Assembly (NCBI GenBank): GCA_900546915.1
Contig: UREY01000002.1
Location: forward strand, 1-64,000
Length of the DNA stretch: 64,000 nucleotides
From: an uncultured Eubacteriales bacterium
GTDB taxonomy: Bacteria > Bacillota > Clostridia > Oscillospirales > Oscillospiraceae
Direction of reading: 5' to 3'
Each line of letters begins with the position of its first letter. The stretch's first letter is position 1. Of this stretch, positions 1 to 9,321 are shown piece by piece. The translations under genes were made by a program, and so were the position numbers. Under the pieces are notes generated by a model that was not told the DNA's origin, ran no database searches, and saw nothing but the letters and a program-made list of their open reading frames with translations.

Positions 1-55
1 AATAGATTTCTACCAGACCGTAAAAATAATTTTGCGCATAACTCTTGACACTACC
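1..55 (+). mobile_element. Terminal end of an IS256-family element (rest outside window)
   Basis: These 55 bases recur almost unchanged at 982-1036 (one substitution), where they directly follow a recognisable IS256-family transposase C-terminus. Both copies end in the bases GACACTACC and the flanking DNA then differs, so position 55 is the outer tip of an insertion sequence whose body lies to the left of the window. The tip cuts into an ABC-transporter gene. The target-site duplication cannot be checked because the other end is not visible. Confidence 0.7.
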
Positions 56-302
56 TTTCCAACAGCATTACTCCCACCAGCACTCCCGCTGTTGTAAGCA
101 GTCTGCCGGAGAAGGCGCCTGATTGCAACTCCAAAAGAGCCTCATCAACAAATATGGCCAGAAGCAACATCTTCGCAGCAGGAAGAAGGGCGCTGAAAAT
201 CCGAAGCAAGATTAGGCATAGGGTGCTCCCACGGTCAGTCCGGAGAGGGAAAAAGACGTACTTTATTGTGTTAGATATTATACGATTGTGCCGAACTTTC
301 AT
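56..302 (-). pseudogene. ABC transporter (ATP-binding/permease) N-terminal fragment, cut by an IS
   Basis: The reading frame starts at ATG 302, which has an AGGAGG Shine-Dalgarno sequence 6 nt upstream; an in-frame ATG at 323 has none. About 82 codons remain. They encode a charged N-terminus followed by a hydrophobic helix and a segment (FVDEALLELQSG) typical of the first transmembrane part of exporter-type ABC proteins with fused membrane and ATPase domains. The frame runs into the IS tip at position 55 and stops there, so no ATPase domain survives on this side. The upstream neighbour on the same strand is a SPASM-enzyme fragment, which suggests the transporter once exported a modified peptide. 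That role is inference; the gene is not functional as seen. Confidence 0.6.
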
Positions 303-490
303 GCACAGCCTCCTGTGATCCATTTATTGGCAATATTTCTATCATAAATCATTATCCCACAAACACCTACGCAATGAAACAAGAATTTTTACACTTCTCC
401 GCCAAGCTTTCCCTCGATCTTTCCAGACCTTTTCGCAAGCTCTCTGCCGAAATGCTTTAGGTCTTCTGAAAAGCTAAAGGCAAAATGGTT

Positions 491-685
491 TCATTTCTGC
501 AATAAAGGGCAACCAGCGGATCCCTCTGTTACAACATACATTTCCTTTGCTATGGTTGACAGGCGCTTGTCTAATGTGCTGCACTTGAAAAAATCTCCTT
601 TTTCTAAAAGAGCGTTGCCTGGACATTTGCTGCAATACTCTTTTGTGTCACACGCTGCGCAAAGCGAAAAGTCTTTTTTCTTTAA
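491..685 (-). pseudogene. Radical SAM/SPASM enzyme, C-terminal fragment
   Basis: The frame ends at the TGA at 491-493 and encodes a cysteine motif CAACDTKEYCSKCPGNA followed by EKGD and a further cysteine. This is the auxiliary Fe-S cluster (SPASM/twitch) motif found at the C-terminus of radical SAM peptide maturases. Only about 65 residues remain. The N-terminal radical SAM core is missing because the frame meets an IS256-family transposase remnant near position 685. The right boundary is approximate. With the ABC-transporter fragment downstream this looks like the remains of a ribosomally made, post-translationally modified peptide (RiPP) locus. No precursor peptide was recognised. Confidence 0.65.
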
Positions 686-1036
686 TGACAATGTGATTGA
701 GCGAATGAACCAGGAAATCCGGCGCAGAACGAGGGTCGTGGGCGCTTTTCCCAATGGAAACTCTGCGCGGATGCTGGTCTGCGCCCGACTGCGGCATGTT
801 GCCGGAACCCAGTGGGGTATGAAAAAATACATGAACATGAAGCACCTGGAAGCCATGGAGCACGACCAGATCGCCGGGTAAGTAGCAGTCAGTTCCCAAA
901 GTGTCAAGGGCAAGGCAAGCGGTGAAAAAAACTGAAGTGACCGCTAAAAGGGAACCAAGGGGCGGCCAAGCCGCCCCCTGTAATAGATTTCTACCAGACC
1001 GTAAAAATAAATTTGCGCATAACTCTTGACACTACC
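686..1036 (+). mobile_element. IS256-family insertion sequence, 3' remnant
   Basis: The segment contains the last 64 codons of a mutator-type transposase (690-881), then about 155 bases of non-coding DNA with a strong hairpin (959-977, GGGGCGG/CCGCCCC), then the 55-base tip at 982-1036 that also occurs at 1-55. The 5' two thirds of the element are missing, and so is the 5' part of the SPASM gene it abuts, so a deletion removed both. The left boundary near 686 is where the SPASM reading frame gives way to transposase homology and is uncertain by some tens of bases. Confidence 0.7.
690..881 (+). pseudogene. IS256-family (mutator) transposase, C-terminal fragment
   Basis: The residues NVIERMNQEIRRRTRVVGAF followed by PNGNSARMLV match the C-terminal part of IS256-type DDE transposases, where N-x-x-ER-x-N-x-E-I-x-R-R-T-R is highly conserved just after the catalytic glutamate. 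The frame ends at the TAA at 879-881. An open frame continues upstream to 552, but those codons overlap the antisense SPASM motif and are not transposase. The catalytic aspartates are absent, so the fragment is inactive. Confidence 0.75.
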
Positions 1037-1115
1037 AAAGAATCATTGAAATGCGCCGTGCATCTCCCACCGTCTAAAAAGGCGGAAATACATGGCCTTT
1101 CCATCTTGCTCCCTG

Positions 1116-1775
1116 TTAATCAAATATTGTGGGGCGCACATTGCAATATATCGAAAAATCATATCCAGAAGATCTAACCCATGAATACGCACGCAAGGAC
1201 AGACCAATCATATTACTTGGAGCTGTGTAACTATACGAATCGTCTATTGGATATTCGTATGCACCAAGCCCATCTAAAAAAGCTCCTTTGAGGTCTACAA
1301 CTCCATAAAGCACCTGTCGATCCCACAACGTTCTTCCGTTTGGTGTCCATCCGCCAGAGACACTTACAATTTGATTCTTAGGACCTGTCTTGTCAATCCA
1401 CGTCATAGTAATCCAACAATCAACATTATCCTCTGTTGCTGTACCCGTCGTCTTCTTTGTTGTCGCTGTTACCGCATAAACCTGTCCCATTGCTTCATCT
1501 GCAGCATAAGCATTACTCAAGCTTTCAATCTCGTTCACATTTCTCAAAAATTTTACCGTATAAATCACATCTAAATCTTCATCCGTACAGCCAACTTCAA
1601 TTCTGTTCAAAATTTCCGCACTTACATTTTCATCCACAATACCAAGCTGTGCATTCTCGATTTCTCTGGAAATATCAAGGTTTGTAGCCATGATTCCCCC
1701 TGCTTCTGTCGTATCATCTAAATAGCACGCCATATTGGCATTTGCGGAGGTAGCCAAGCAAATTATCATAAGCAA
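1116..1775 (-). CDS. Putative secreted protein of unknown function
   Basis: I do not recognise this family. The product has a short hydrophobic N-terminus ending in ATSANA, which reads as a signal peptide with a signal-peptidase site. The mature part is acidic, about 205 residues, has four cysteines and is rich in beta-prone segments (CWITMTWID, YDFSIYCNVRP). The start is uncertain: the only usable starts are TTG 1775 or ATG 1769, both giving an unusually short signal peptide, and codons for a better one (KKICVLLMII) continue upstream to an in-frame TAG without an ATG. The start may be a rare codon or may have mutated. It lies 24 bases after a small membrane-protein gene on the same strand, so the two are probably co-transcribed. 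Confidence 0.5.
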   Translation of the reverse strand: MLMIICLATSANANMACYLDDTTEAGGIMATNLDISREIENAQLGIVDENVSAEILNRIEVGCTDEDLDVIYTVKFLRNVNEIESLSNAYAADEAMGQVYAVTATTKKTTGTATEDNVDCWITMTWIDKTGPKNQIVSVSGGWTPNGRTLWDRQVLYGVVDLKGAFLDGLGAYEYPIDDSYSYTAPSNMIGLSLRAYSWVRSSGYDFSIYCNVRPTIFD

Positions 1776-1799
1776 AACGCAAATCTTTTTCTACCAATA

Positions 1800-2225
1800 T
1801 CACCCACAATTTCCTAAATTTTTAATACATGCTATGTAAGCCATAATCGTACACAAGAGCAATCCCGTCACAACGCCGGTCAGTGGCGTTCCGGCAAGGA
1901 TCCAGGTGAACCCTGCACCGGCTGTCGCCAGGAATAGGCATATTCCCTCCCACAGCCCCTTCTTGCGTTGTTCCACTTTCCCTATAACAGAAAGGATGCT
2001 AAGCAGAAGAATCAAAATCGTCGCAATTCCGGAAATCAACGGCGCCAGAAAATAATGCATAGCAATGTCCACATTAAAAAACGAATACTTCTCTTCTATC
2101 ATTTGTCTTTCGCCGTGTTCCAAGATTTCCGAACGCTGCACGGTGTGAAACGGCAAAGCCTGAAGGACTATCACAAGAAGCAACAGGACGATAACAAGCA
2201 CCTGCCACTTTTTCGATTTTTTCAC
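1800..2225 (-). CDS. Small membrane protein of unknown function
   Basis: The 141-residue product has a basic N-terminus (KKSKKW), one transmembrane helix at about residues 7-25, an extracytoplasmic stretch of some 35 residues, then three further hydrophobic helices. I see no enzyme motif. The start is taken as GTG 2225 because GGAGGAGG lies 6-8 nt upstream; an upstream in-frame GTG at 2243 would place that SD inside the gene. A sigma-A-type promoter lies about 150 nt upstream (2380-2408). The secreted protein at 1116-1775 follows closely, suggesting a two-gene unit whose job is unknown. Confidence 0.55.
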   Translation of the reverse strand: MKKSKKWQVLVIVLLLLVIVLQALPFHTVQRSEILEHGERQMIEEKYSFFNVDIAMHYFLAPLISGIATILILLLSILSVIGKVEQRKKGLWEGICLFLATAGAGFTWILAGTPLTGVVTGLLLCTIMAYIACIKNLGNCG

Positions 2226-2556
2226 AGATATTCCTCCTCCCACTCACAAGATTTATTGTGATTTTAAATAAATCCTGCAATAAATTAGGTTTTTAGCAGA
2301 AGCCGCGTAAAAATTACTTTGCACATTGGACTCACCCTTTTTATCGAACTCCAAAATTTTATGATTTTTATCTAATTTCATTCTAATATAATCCCAAAAT
2401 CTTATCAAGTTCTTTTCCCTTTTATAAATTACCCGTTTAAAACAAAATTCTACATTCAGGCCCCCGCAAAGGACTCGCCGTACTTCCTATCTACATACCA
2501 TGCCAGCCGGCTCCACTGTCTTTGCCGGATAGGAACCTTCCTGTTTTCTATGCACC
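2226..2556. other. Non-coding interval with promoter for the leftward pair
   Basis: This AT-rich gap lies between the 141-aa membrane protein and the GH3 gene. It holds the leftward promoter at 2380-2408 and an untranslated leader of roughly 150 nt. No ORF with an SD, and no clear T-tailed hairpin for the GH3 gene, was seen. Confidence 0.5.
2380..2408 (-). promoter_or_regulatory. Sigma-A-type promoter (TTGATA-17-TAGAAT)
   Basis: Read leftward, the -35 box TTGATA (2403-2408) and the -10 box TAGAAT (2380-2385) are separated by 17 nt. This serves the small membrane protein and probably the secreted protein downstream. Confidence 0.55.
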
Positions 2557-4821
2557 CTATTTTAAAATCAGTTCCCCCGTCAGGTAGATTTGGCCGTTGT
2601 CCTCCAAAAACCACTGGATTTTACCCGGCGGCACTTGCCGTTGCATGCCGGCCCCCCACTGGGACAGGGCCTCTCTGGAGATGGTCAGCGCCACCTCTCT
2701 GGTCTGCCCCGGCGTCAACGCAACCTTCTGGAAGTCACACAGGGCGCGGACGCGGGAGGTCGCCACGCCCTGCAGCCGGTGAAGGTACAGCTGTGGAACC
2801 GCGCTGGCGGGCCGAGAGCCGGTGTTTGTAATCGAGATGGAGAGGGTCAGGCAGTCTACTTTTTCGGTCTCTGCGTCCTTGGGCGACTCCAGAAGCCGGT
2901 AGGAAAAAGAGGTATACGTCAGGCCGCAGCCAAAGGAATACCGGGGCCGGTCCTTGGAGTCGTAATAGGTCATGCCGCGGTAAGAGTCCTTGTAATTGTA
3001 GTAGACCGGCAGCTGTCCGGCATGATCCGGCAGGGATACCGGTAAACGGCCCGCCGGGGCATGCCGACCAAACAGCAGCTCCGCCAAGGCCTCCCCGCCG
3101 GTGGGACCAGGGTAAAAGCAGCAAAAAATGGCGTCGGAATGGGCATCGATCGTCTCCATCCTATACGGCCGACCCTGAATCAGCACCGTCACCACAGGTT
3201 TGCCCGTCTCCTTCAGCCGGGTCAAAAGGGTCAACTGTTCTCCGGGCAGGTCCAGACAGCTGGCATCCACATTTTCTCCGCAATCCATGGTTGCCACATC
3301 CTGGACCTTGAGCGCGCCGTTGTCGTGGAATTCCCCACCGGCAAAGCGGCTGGACGTGCCGCCCAGCACGGCGACCACCACATCCGCCTCCCGGGCGGCC
3401 GTCACAGCTTCCTCGATCTGCTCCGGGTCAGAGGCAAAACCGGGGCAGCCCGGGCAATAGGCAACCTGCACCGGCGTCCCCGCCGCCCATTGCTCCAGCC
3501 CCCGGCGCACAGTGATCCCGGTACCGGGCCGCAGGGGCGGGGTATAGTCCCCCAGCTGATTGTAGATCTCATCGGCGTTGGGACCCGTCACCAAAACACG
3601 CAGGGGCCTGGTTCCATCCAGGGGCAGCAAATCCCCATCGTTCTTCAGCAGAACCATACTCTCTCTGGCCAGCTCCCGGACCTGTCCATACCGCTCCGGC
3701 GTATAGCCCTGCCAGAGCGAGTTCTCCTCCACAAAGGGCGCCTCAAACAGTCCCCGGCGGAACTTCATCTCTAAAATTCGGATCACGGCCTCATCCAGGC
3801 GGGCCAGAGACACCAGGCCCTGCTGTACCGCTTCTTCCAATTTTCCAAAGGCCGTATCCCACAGCCCCATATCCACGCCGGCCTCCAGGGCCACGGCGCC
3901 GGAGCGCGTCCGGTCTCCGGTGATGGCGTCCAACTGGTCAATGGCCACTCCGTCGGACATCACAAAGCCGTCAAAGCCGTACTCCCCGCGCAAAAGGTCC
4001 GTCAGCAGCCACCGGTTGGCATGGCAATAGATCCCATCAATCTCGTTATAGGCCGCCATAAAGCCGGCCACACCGGCTTGCACACAGGCCTGCACCGGCG
4101 GCAGATGGATCTCCCGCAATTCCCTGCAGCCAATCCGGGCGGCGCTGGCGTTGACCCCGCCGGTGGTCTCGCCCTGGGCGCACAAATGCTTGGCTACCAC
4201 ATCCACCCCTTGGCGCTGAATGCCCCGCACAACCGCCTGGGCCATCCGGCCGGCCAACACCGGGTCCTCGCCGAAGCACTCTTCACTCCGGCCCCAGCGA
4301 GGATCCCGAAGAACATCCAGGGCAGAGACTAAGGCCAAATCCACACCCATCTGCCGGAGCTGAGCGCCCGCCACACCGGCTGCCGCCTCCAGCAGCGCAG
4401 GGGAGAAGGCGGCGCCTGCCGCCAGATTCACCGGCAGCAGATAGCCGTCCAACGCCTGGTGTCCATGGGGACACTCTGTGCTCATCAGGACAGGAATTCT
4501 CAGCCGGGAGTGCTCCAACACATACTGCTGCACCTGATTGCGGGCCTTTGGCGCCAAATCCCCGTCCAATCCGGTCCGAAAATCCTTTCCCGACCACGGA
4601 TCGGCGCGATACAGGCCGTACAACGTCCCCAAGCCGCTGTAGCGCTCTACCTCCTGCTTGAATTCATCCAGCAATACAACCTCACGCCCCCGGCGCTCAT
4701 AAATCCCGAAGCCGTAAAGCCGCTGCGTCAACTGGCCCACCTTTTCCCGGAGCGTCATCCGGGAAAGCAGGTCCCGCGCCCGCTCTCTGGGGCTGAGCGT
4801 CTGATCTTCATATGGTAGCAC
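2557..4821 (-). CDS. Glycoside hydrolase family 3 (beta-glucosidase/xylosidase-like)
   Basis: A GH3 enzyme of 754 residues that should release terminal beta-linked sugars from oligosaccharides. The N-terminal barrel includes ECPHGHQALDG and VAKHLCAQGE (the KH pair near 211-212), and the nucleophile aspartate is expected in GFVMSDGVAI (about D290). The second alpha/beta domain follows, and the C-terminus is a fibronectin III-like domain. No signal peptide is visible, so it acts in the cytoplasm. The start is GTG 4821 because GGGAGG sits 8 nt upstream; longer in-frame starts would overlap the terminator hairpin at 4906-4944. It follows the GH38 gene but is separated from it by that terminator, so it is either read through or driven separately. 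Substrate (beta-glucoside, xyloside or GlcNAc) cannot be settled by eye. Confidence 0.88.
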   Translation of the reverse strand: MLPYEDQTLSPRERARDLLSRMTLREKVGQLTQRLYGFGIYERRGREVVLLDEFKQEVERYSGLGTLYGLYRADPWSGKDFRTGLDGDLAPKARNQVQQYVLEHSRLRIPVLMSTECPHGHQALDGYLLPVNLAAGAAFSPALLEAAAGVAGAQLRQMGVDLALVSALDVLRDPRWGRSEECFGEDPVLAGRMAQAVVRGIQRQGVDVVAKHLCAQGETTGGVNASAARIGCRELREIHLPPVQACVQAGVAGFMAAYNEIDGIYCHANRWLLTDLLRGEYGFDGFVMSDGVAIDQLDAITGDRTRSGAVALEAGVDMGLWDTAFGKLEEAVQQGLVSLARLDEAVIRILEMKFRRGLFEAPFVEENSLWQGYTPERYGQVRELARESMVLLKNDGDLLPLDGTRPLRVLVTGPNADEIYNQLGDYTPPLRPGTGITVRRGLEQWAAGTPVQVAYCPGCPGFASDPEQIEEAVTAAREADVVVAVLGGTSSRFAGGEFHDNGALKVQDVATMDCGENVDASCLDLPGEQLTLLTRLKETGKPVVTVLIQGRPYRMETIDAHSDAIFCCFYPGPTGGEALAELLFGRHAPAGRLPVSLPDHAGQLPVYYNYKDSYRGMTYYDSKDRPRYSFGCGLTYTSFSYRLLESPKDAETEKVDCLTLSISITNTGSRPASAVPQLYLHRLQGVATSRVRALCDFQKVALTPGQTREVALTISREALSQWGAGMQRQVPPGKIQWFLEDNGQIYLTGELILK

Positions 4822-4905
4822 CGTGTATTCCTCCCTGTCTTTCTCATGTACTCCATCCCATTGGTTCCAGTCGGATGGACTCCCACGGTTTTCTTTCATT
4901 ATACA

Positions 4906-4944
4906 AAAAGCCGCAGAAGGGAGCAAGCCCCTTCTGCGGCTTTT
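4906..4944 (-). terminator. Intrinsic terminator after the GH38 gene
   Basis: A 16-bp inverted repeat (arms 4906-4921 and 4928-4944, core GCCGCAGAAGGG) begins 17 nt beyond the GH38 stop codon and ends in a T run on the minus strand. A T run also follows on the plus strand. Confidence 0.8.
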
Positions 4945-4960
4945 GCAGAAAATTCCAAGC

Positions 4961-7900
4961 TTATTTCACTAAAATTGTCTGAATCTCAAAGGGTTTGGTC
5001 ACAAAACAGACCTTTCCATCCACAATGGGCAGCTCCTCCTGGATTTCCTCCAGCAGGTTGGTCAGGTACGCCTCCTTTGCGCCTTCCGGCAGCCGCACCA
5101 CCGTCTTGGTCCGGGCATTTTCGCACTCATACAGCCGCAGCACAACGCCTTCTCCGTTTTCCGCCTGCTTCACCGTTTCCAGGACGACGTTTTCAGGCTC
5201 CACAGCCGCATAGGAGAAAGACCTGCCGGCATGGCCGCCCTGTACCGCATAGGCGGGCAGGTTCAGCTGATAAGCCTCCCGAACCGTACCGGCCTCTTTC
5301 CATGTGCCGGCATGGGGGAACAGCGCATACGTGAAGGTATGCATCTCCACATCCGCATTGGGGTTGGGTTCTACACCGCATTTGATGAGCGTCAGACCAA
5401 TGACGCCGTCGCGGACGGAGTGTCCGTACTTACAATCGTTGAGCAGGCTGACGCCGTAATGGCCCTCAGAGAAATCCATCCACTTCTGCCCACAGCTTTC
5501 AAACCGGGCCTTGTCCCAGGAGGTATTGGTGTGCACCTTCCGGGTCACGTTGCCGAACTGAATCTCAAAGGTCGCCTCGTCGGAATGGATATCCACAGGG
5601 AATTCCGCCTTCAGCAGGTGCTGATGCTCCTTCCAATCGGCCCGGGTCTCAAAGTCGATCCGGCGGGTATCGGCATAGAAATGAATCTTTTGCCAAATGG
5701 TACTCCGGTTGCACCGGTATTCCAGCTCCAGCGTCGTGCGCACCGGTCCGTCCTCGCTCCAGCGCAGGCTGACCAAGTCGTCCACAGGCCAGGACTTCTC
5801 CGTGTAGTATACGTCGATGTCCCAGTTATCGTAGTACATGGGCTTATCTTCGTACAGGCGGAGCTGATTGGCGGTCATACCCGGCCGGATCAGTTCCCGG
5901 TCGTTGGCCTTGTCATACACAGACACCATGTGGCCGTTCCGGTCCAAAACCACAGAATAATACGGGGTCTGCAGATGATAGTCATCCTGCCGGACAAAGG
6001 GACTGGCCGCTGCGGCATCCGCCACGGCAAAGGTCTTGTAGCCCTTGGACGGCAAATTCTCCAGATAGGCCAGGGCGCCGGCGGCGGTGTGCTGAATGGG
6101 ATAGAGCTTCCCGCTCTCATCTTGCAAGGCAGTTGCCTGCACCGCTCCCAGATTCACCACGTCGCTGCGTTCAAAGCCCAGGGTGTTGAAAACCGTAACG
6201 CCCTCGCCGGCTCCTGCCAAGAGGGATAGTCTCTCTGTAATCAGCCGGCCGGCTCCGGCGGCCAGAGCGTCATACTCCTGCTTGGTGACCTCGTAAACCT
6301 CGGCAATGGAGCTGCCCGGGAGAATGTCGTGGAACTGATTGAGCAAGATGGTATCCCGCCAGAATTTCTGCAAATCTTCGGCCGGATAGGGAAGCTGCTG
6401 ATCCGCCAGAACCCCCAACAGCTCCAGATCCATCATCATGAACTCGCTCTTCCGGTTGCCCCGCTTATTCCGGGCCATGGAGGTATAGGTGCCCCGGTGA
6501 TATTCAAAATAGAATTCACCCTCCCAGGTCTCCAGCCGGGGATTGTCCTTCACCCGGGCCTCCAGCTCTTCAAAGTAGGTGCGGGCGCCGGCCTGACGGA
6601 CCTTGGGAATGCCCCGAATGCCGTACTCCATCCGGCGAGAAACCTCCAGCATTTCCCGGGTGGGACCGCCGCCGCCGTCGCCGTAGCCGTAGCAAACCAG
6701 AATGTCGTTGTTGATTTCCTTATTTTGATAGCGCTCCCAGCCGCCCATGATCGCGTCGGGGTGGAGCAAGCCGTTGTAGGTGGTAAAGAAGTTCTCCTTG
6801 GGATCCTGGCCGATGCCCAGAGTGGTAATCAAGTGCGTCAGCACCTCAGAACCGTCGATGCCCCGCCAAATAAAGGTGTCGTTGGGGATTTTGTTATACT
6901 GATTCCAGGCCAGCTTGGTGGTCATGAAATAATCTATGCCGCTCTTCTTCATGATCTGGGGCAGAGCGCCGGAGTAGCCGAACACATCCGGCAGCCAAAG
7001 GATCCGGTTGTCCCGGCCAAACTCTTCCCGGAAGAACCGTTTGCCGTAAACGAACTGGCGAACCAGGGACTCCCCGGAGGTCAGGTTGCAGTCTGCCTCC
7101 AGCCACATGCCGCCCTCCGTCTCCCAGCGGCCCTCCTGGACGCGCTGCTGGATTTGCGCATACACCTCGGGATAGCGCTGCTTCAGGAAATCATACAGCA
7201 CCGGTTGGCTGGACATAAACTGATACTCCGGATACTCCTCCATCAGCTTCAGAACGGTGGCAAAGGAACGGGCAACCTTCTCCCGGGTCTGGGCAACCGT
7301 CCACCACCAAGCTACGTCGATATGGGTGTGGCCAATGCAAGTGGCAATGATGTCCTCGTGGCCTCCCATTTTACCGTACAGGTTCTCCGCAAGGTAGGCC
7401 TGCGCCGTTTCCATGGAGGCGTAAAACTCCGGAGAATAGGGCGTCCGCAAATCCAGCAGGTTGATGGTTTGATTCAAAACCGTCTGGATATCCAGTCGGG
7501 TTTTGTCGTCGGGGTCCATCCGCCCGAACGCCCACAGCGGCACCTGCAAATCGTAGTACAGGCGGTTGATGGCCTCATCCAGCACATACAGATCCACCAG
7601 GAAATTGAACTCCCGGTGCAGAGTGCCGGTGTAGGCCTGAATGTCCACCGTCAAAGTCTCCCCTGCAGGGGCCTTGGCAAATAAACGGACATCCCGATGG
7701 TTCATGTCCGCGCCCTGCACCACTTTGCCATTGATAAAAATCAGGAACTGGGGATTTTTCCCGTCATCCCACTCCTCGATCTGGGTGCGAATCTTCATCC
7801 AGACAGACTTCCCGGCCATCTCTGCGGGAATGGTCACGTTGCCCCGGAACCAATAATGCTCCCCCCGGATGCCCTTAAAATCTCCCTGGTATCCTTCAAA

Positions 7901-8116
7901 CTTTCCTTCAAAGTCGTCGCTGCCGTCATAGACGGAGTACCAGTGCATGTGCTTACAGTCAAAGGGCTGCCAGGGGCGGTCGCTGCGCTCCGCCTCTTCC
8001 GGGCGGAAAAACAGGCCGCGCTTGTACTGCCAATCGGGCAGCTCCCGGCTGTCCCGAACGCGCAGCGCCTTCAGCTGGTCGCAAATGACCTGAATTCGCT
8101 TATCAATAAAGTACAT
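4961..8116 (-). CDS. Alpha-mannosidase, GH38
   Basis: A 1051-residue GH38 alpha-mannosidase, which trims alpha-linked mannose from oligosaccharides such as N-glycan arms. The zinc-site motif GHTHIDVAWWW lies at about 262-272 (H265, D267) and the catalytic nucleophile is expected at D377 in LWLPDVFGYS. The N-terminal 250 residues form the beta-sandwich common to the long bacterial and eukaryotic type, and the C-terminal half is the beta-sandwich GH38C region. There is no signal peptide, so it acts on imported glycans. The SD AAGGAGG lies upstream of ATG 8116. It sits 48 nt downstream of the GH130 gene and is probably co-transcribed with it. Confidence 0.93.
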   Translation of the reverse strand: MYFIDKRIQVICDQLKALRVRDSRELPDWQYKRGLFFRPEEAERSDRPWQPFDCKHMHWYSVYDGSDDFEGKFEGYQGDFKGIRGEHYWFRGNVTIPAEMAGKSVWMKIRTQIEEWDDGKNPQFLIFINGKVVQGADMNHRDVRLFAKAPAGETLTVDIQAYTGTLHREFNFLVDLYVLDEAINRLYYDLQVPLWAFGRMDPDDKTRLDIQTVLNQTINLLDLRTPYSPEFYASMETAQAYLAENLYGKMGGHEDIIATCIGHTHIDVAWWWTVAQTREKVARSFATVLKLMEEYPEYQFMSSQPVLYDFLKQRYPEVYAQIQQRVQEGRWETEGGMWLEADCNLTSGESLVRQFVYGKRFFREEFGRDNRILWLPDVFGYSGALPQIMKKSGIDYFMTTKLAWNQYNKIPNDTFIWRGIDGSEVLTHLITTLGIGQDPKENFFTTYNGLLHPDAIMGGWERYQNKEINNDILVCYGYGDGGGGPTREMLEVSRRMEYGIRGIPKVRQAGARTYFEELEARVKDNPRLETWEGEFYFEYHRGTYTSMARNKRGNRKSEFMMMDLELLGVLADQQLPYPAEDLQKFWRDTILLNQFHDILPGSSIAEVYEVTKQEYDALAAGAGRLITERLSLLAGAGEGVTVFNTLGFERSDVVNLGAVQATALQDESGKLYPIQHTAAGALAYLENLPSKGYKTFAVADAAAASPFVRQDDYHLQTPYYSVVLDRNGHMVSVYDKANDRELIRPGMTANQLRLYEDKPMYYDNWDIDVYYTEKSWPVDDLVSLRWSEDGPVRTTLELEYRCNRSTIWQKIHFYADTRRIDFETRADWKEHQHLLKAEFPVDIHSDEATFEIQFGNVTRKVHTNTSWDKARFESCGQKWMDFSEGHYGVSLLNDCKYGHSVRDGVIGLTLIKCGVEPNPNADVEMHTFTYALFPHAGTWKEAGTVREAYQLNLPAYAVQGGHAGRSFSYAAVEPENVVLETVKQAENGEGVVLRLYECENARTKTVVRLPEGAKEAYLTNLLEEIQEELPIVDGKVCFVTKPFEIQTILVK

Positions 8117-8164
8117 TGCAATCCTCCTTGGAGAAAATCTCTGCGCATAGGCCCACAGCCGGGC

Positions 8165-9151
8165 TTACAGGCTATTTTCCTTCACGTAATTCAGAAGCGT
8201 ATCCACCGTAGTAAAGGCCAGGCCGGTAACCGTGTCGGCGCAGCCGTAATAAATGGCAATCCGGCCTGTGGCGGCGTCGGTGAGGGTCGCGCAGGGGAAG
8301 GTGACGTTGGGCACGTCGCCCACGCACTCGTACAGCTCATAGGGCGCCAGAATGTAATCCTTGGAACGGTACAGAACCTTCCAGGGCTCGTCCTTGTCCA
8401 AAAGCGCCGCGCCCATCCGGTACACAAAGCCGTTGCAGGTATTGATCACTCCATGATAGATCAGCAGCCATCCTTCATCGGTCTCAATGGGGATGGGACC
8501 GGCTCCAATCTTTGTAGACTGCCAGGCGGACTCATCGCCCTTGACTGTGCTCATGACGTGGCGATGACAGCCCCAGAATTTCAGATCCGGACTCTGGCTG
8601 ATGAAAATATCGCCAAAGGGCGTATGGCCGGTGTCACTGGGCCGGCTGAGCATCAGATACATCCCGTTGACCTTTCTGGGGAACAGCACGCCGTTCCGGT
8701 TGTAGGGCAAAAAGGCATTTTCCAGCTGGTGGAAGGTTTTGAAATCCTCGGTCCAGCCGACGCCGATGGTGGGGCCGTGGTAACCGTTGCACCAGGTGAC
8801 GTAGTACCGGCCGTCCATATAGCAGACGCGGGGATCGTAGCGGTATTCCCGGACGGTGACCACCGGGTCGCCTTCAAAATGGATCGGTTCATCCTGGATC
8901 TCCCAGTGAATGGCGTCCCGACTGAAGCCCACAAACAAATCCATGCTGACCGAGCGGCTGTCGCAGCGGAAAACGCCGGCAAAGCCGTCCCCAAAGGGAA
9001 CCACCGCGCTGTTGAACACACTGTTCGAGCGCTTCGTTGCATGGCGGCCGATGATGGGATTCCCGCTGAAGCGCCATACGGGAAGGGGATAGCCGGCCGG
9101 TTTCTCCTCCCAAGGGATATTTTTCAGCTCATTACCAATAATTTTGCTCAT
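8165..9151 (-). CDS. Glycoside phosphorylase GH130 (beta-1,4-mannoside phosphorylase)
   Basis: A 328-residue five-bladed beta-propeller enzyme of GH130. These enzymes use phosphate to cleave a beta-1,4-mannosyl bond and release mannose 1-phosphate. Recognisable segments are [19 protein letters not shown], the [16 protein letters not shown] strand, [15 protein letters not shown] and [12 protein letters not shown]. With the GH38 alpha-mannosidase directly downstream, the likely substrate is Man-beta1,4-GlcNAc from N-glycan cores or Man-beta1,4-Man/Glc from mannan; the family name is secure, the substrate is inference. GAGGAG precedes ATG 9151. It has its own promoter (9273-9301) and shares an upstream 19-nt element with the transporter operon. 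Confidence 0.88.
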   Translation of the reverse strand: MSKIIGNELKNIPWEEKPAGYPLPVWRFSGNPIIGRHATKRSNSVFNSAVVPFGDGFAGVFRCDSRSVSMDLFVGFSRDAIHWEIQDEPIHFEGDPVVTVREYRYDPRVCYMDGRYYVTWCNGYHGPTIGVGWTEDFKTFHQLENAFLPYNRNGVLFPRKVNGMYLMLSRPSDTGHTPFGDIFISQSPDLKFWGCHRHVMSTVKGDESAWQSTKIGAGPIPIETDEGWLLIYHGVINTCNGFVYRMGAALLDKDEPWKVLYRSKDYILAPYELYECVGDVPNVTFPCATLTDAATGRIAIYYGCADTVTGLAFTTVDTLLNYVKENSL

Positions 9152-9272
9152 AATTGCTCCTCGTATTCCAAAAAATAATGTACAGATTCATCCAGAAAGC
9201 CGCCGGTCCACACACCGGGATCCACCCGGCGAACAACATGTTCCGCGGCCGGACAACTATGCCGTTATTAGC

Positions 9273-9301
9273 ATTTTCCCACATTCTTTCATCCTTGTCA
9301 A
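9273..9301 (-). promoter_or_regulatory. Promoter of the GH130-GH38 operon (TTGACA-17-GAAAAT)
   Basis: Leftward -35 TTGACA (9296-9301) and -10-like GAAAAT (9273-9278) are 17 nt apart, about 120 nt before the GH130 start. The -10 box is poor, which fits a regulated promoter. Confidence 0.5.
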
Positions 9302-9321
9302 CGGGGAAATGCAAAACTTTT

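Noticed and set aside
552-689. N-terminal 46 codons of the plus-strand frame ending in transposase
   Set aside because: They are antisense to a clear SPASM cysteine motif, so only 690-881 is transposase.
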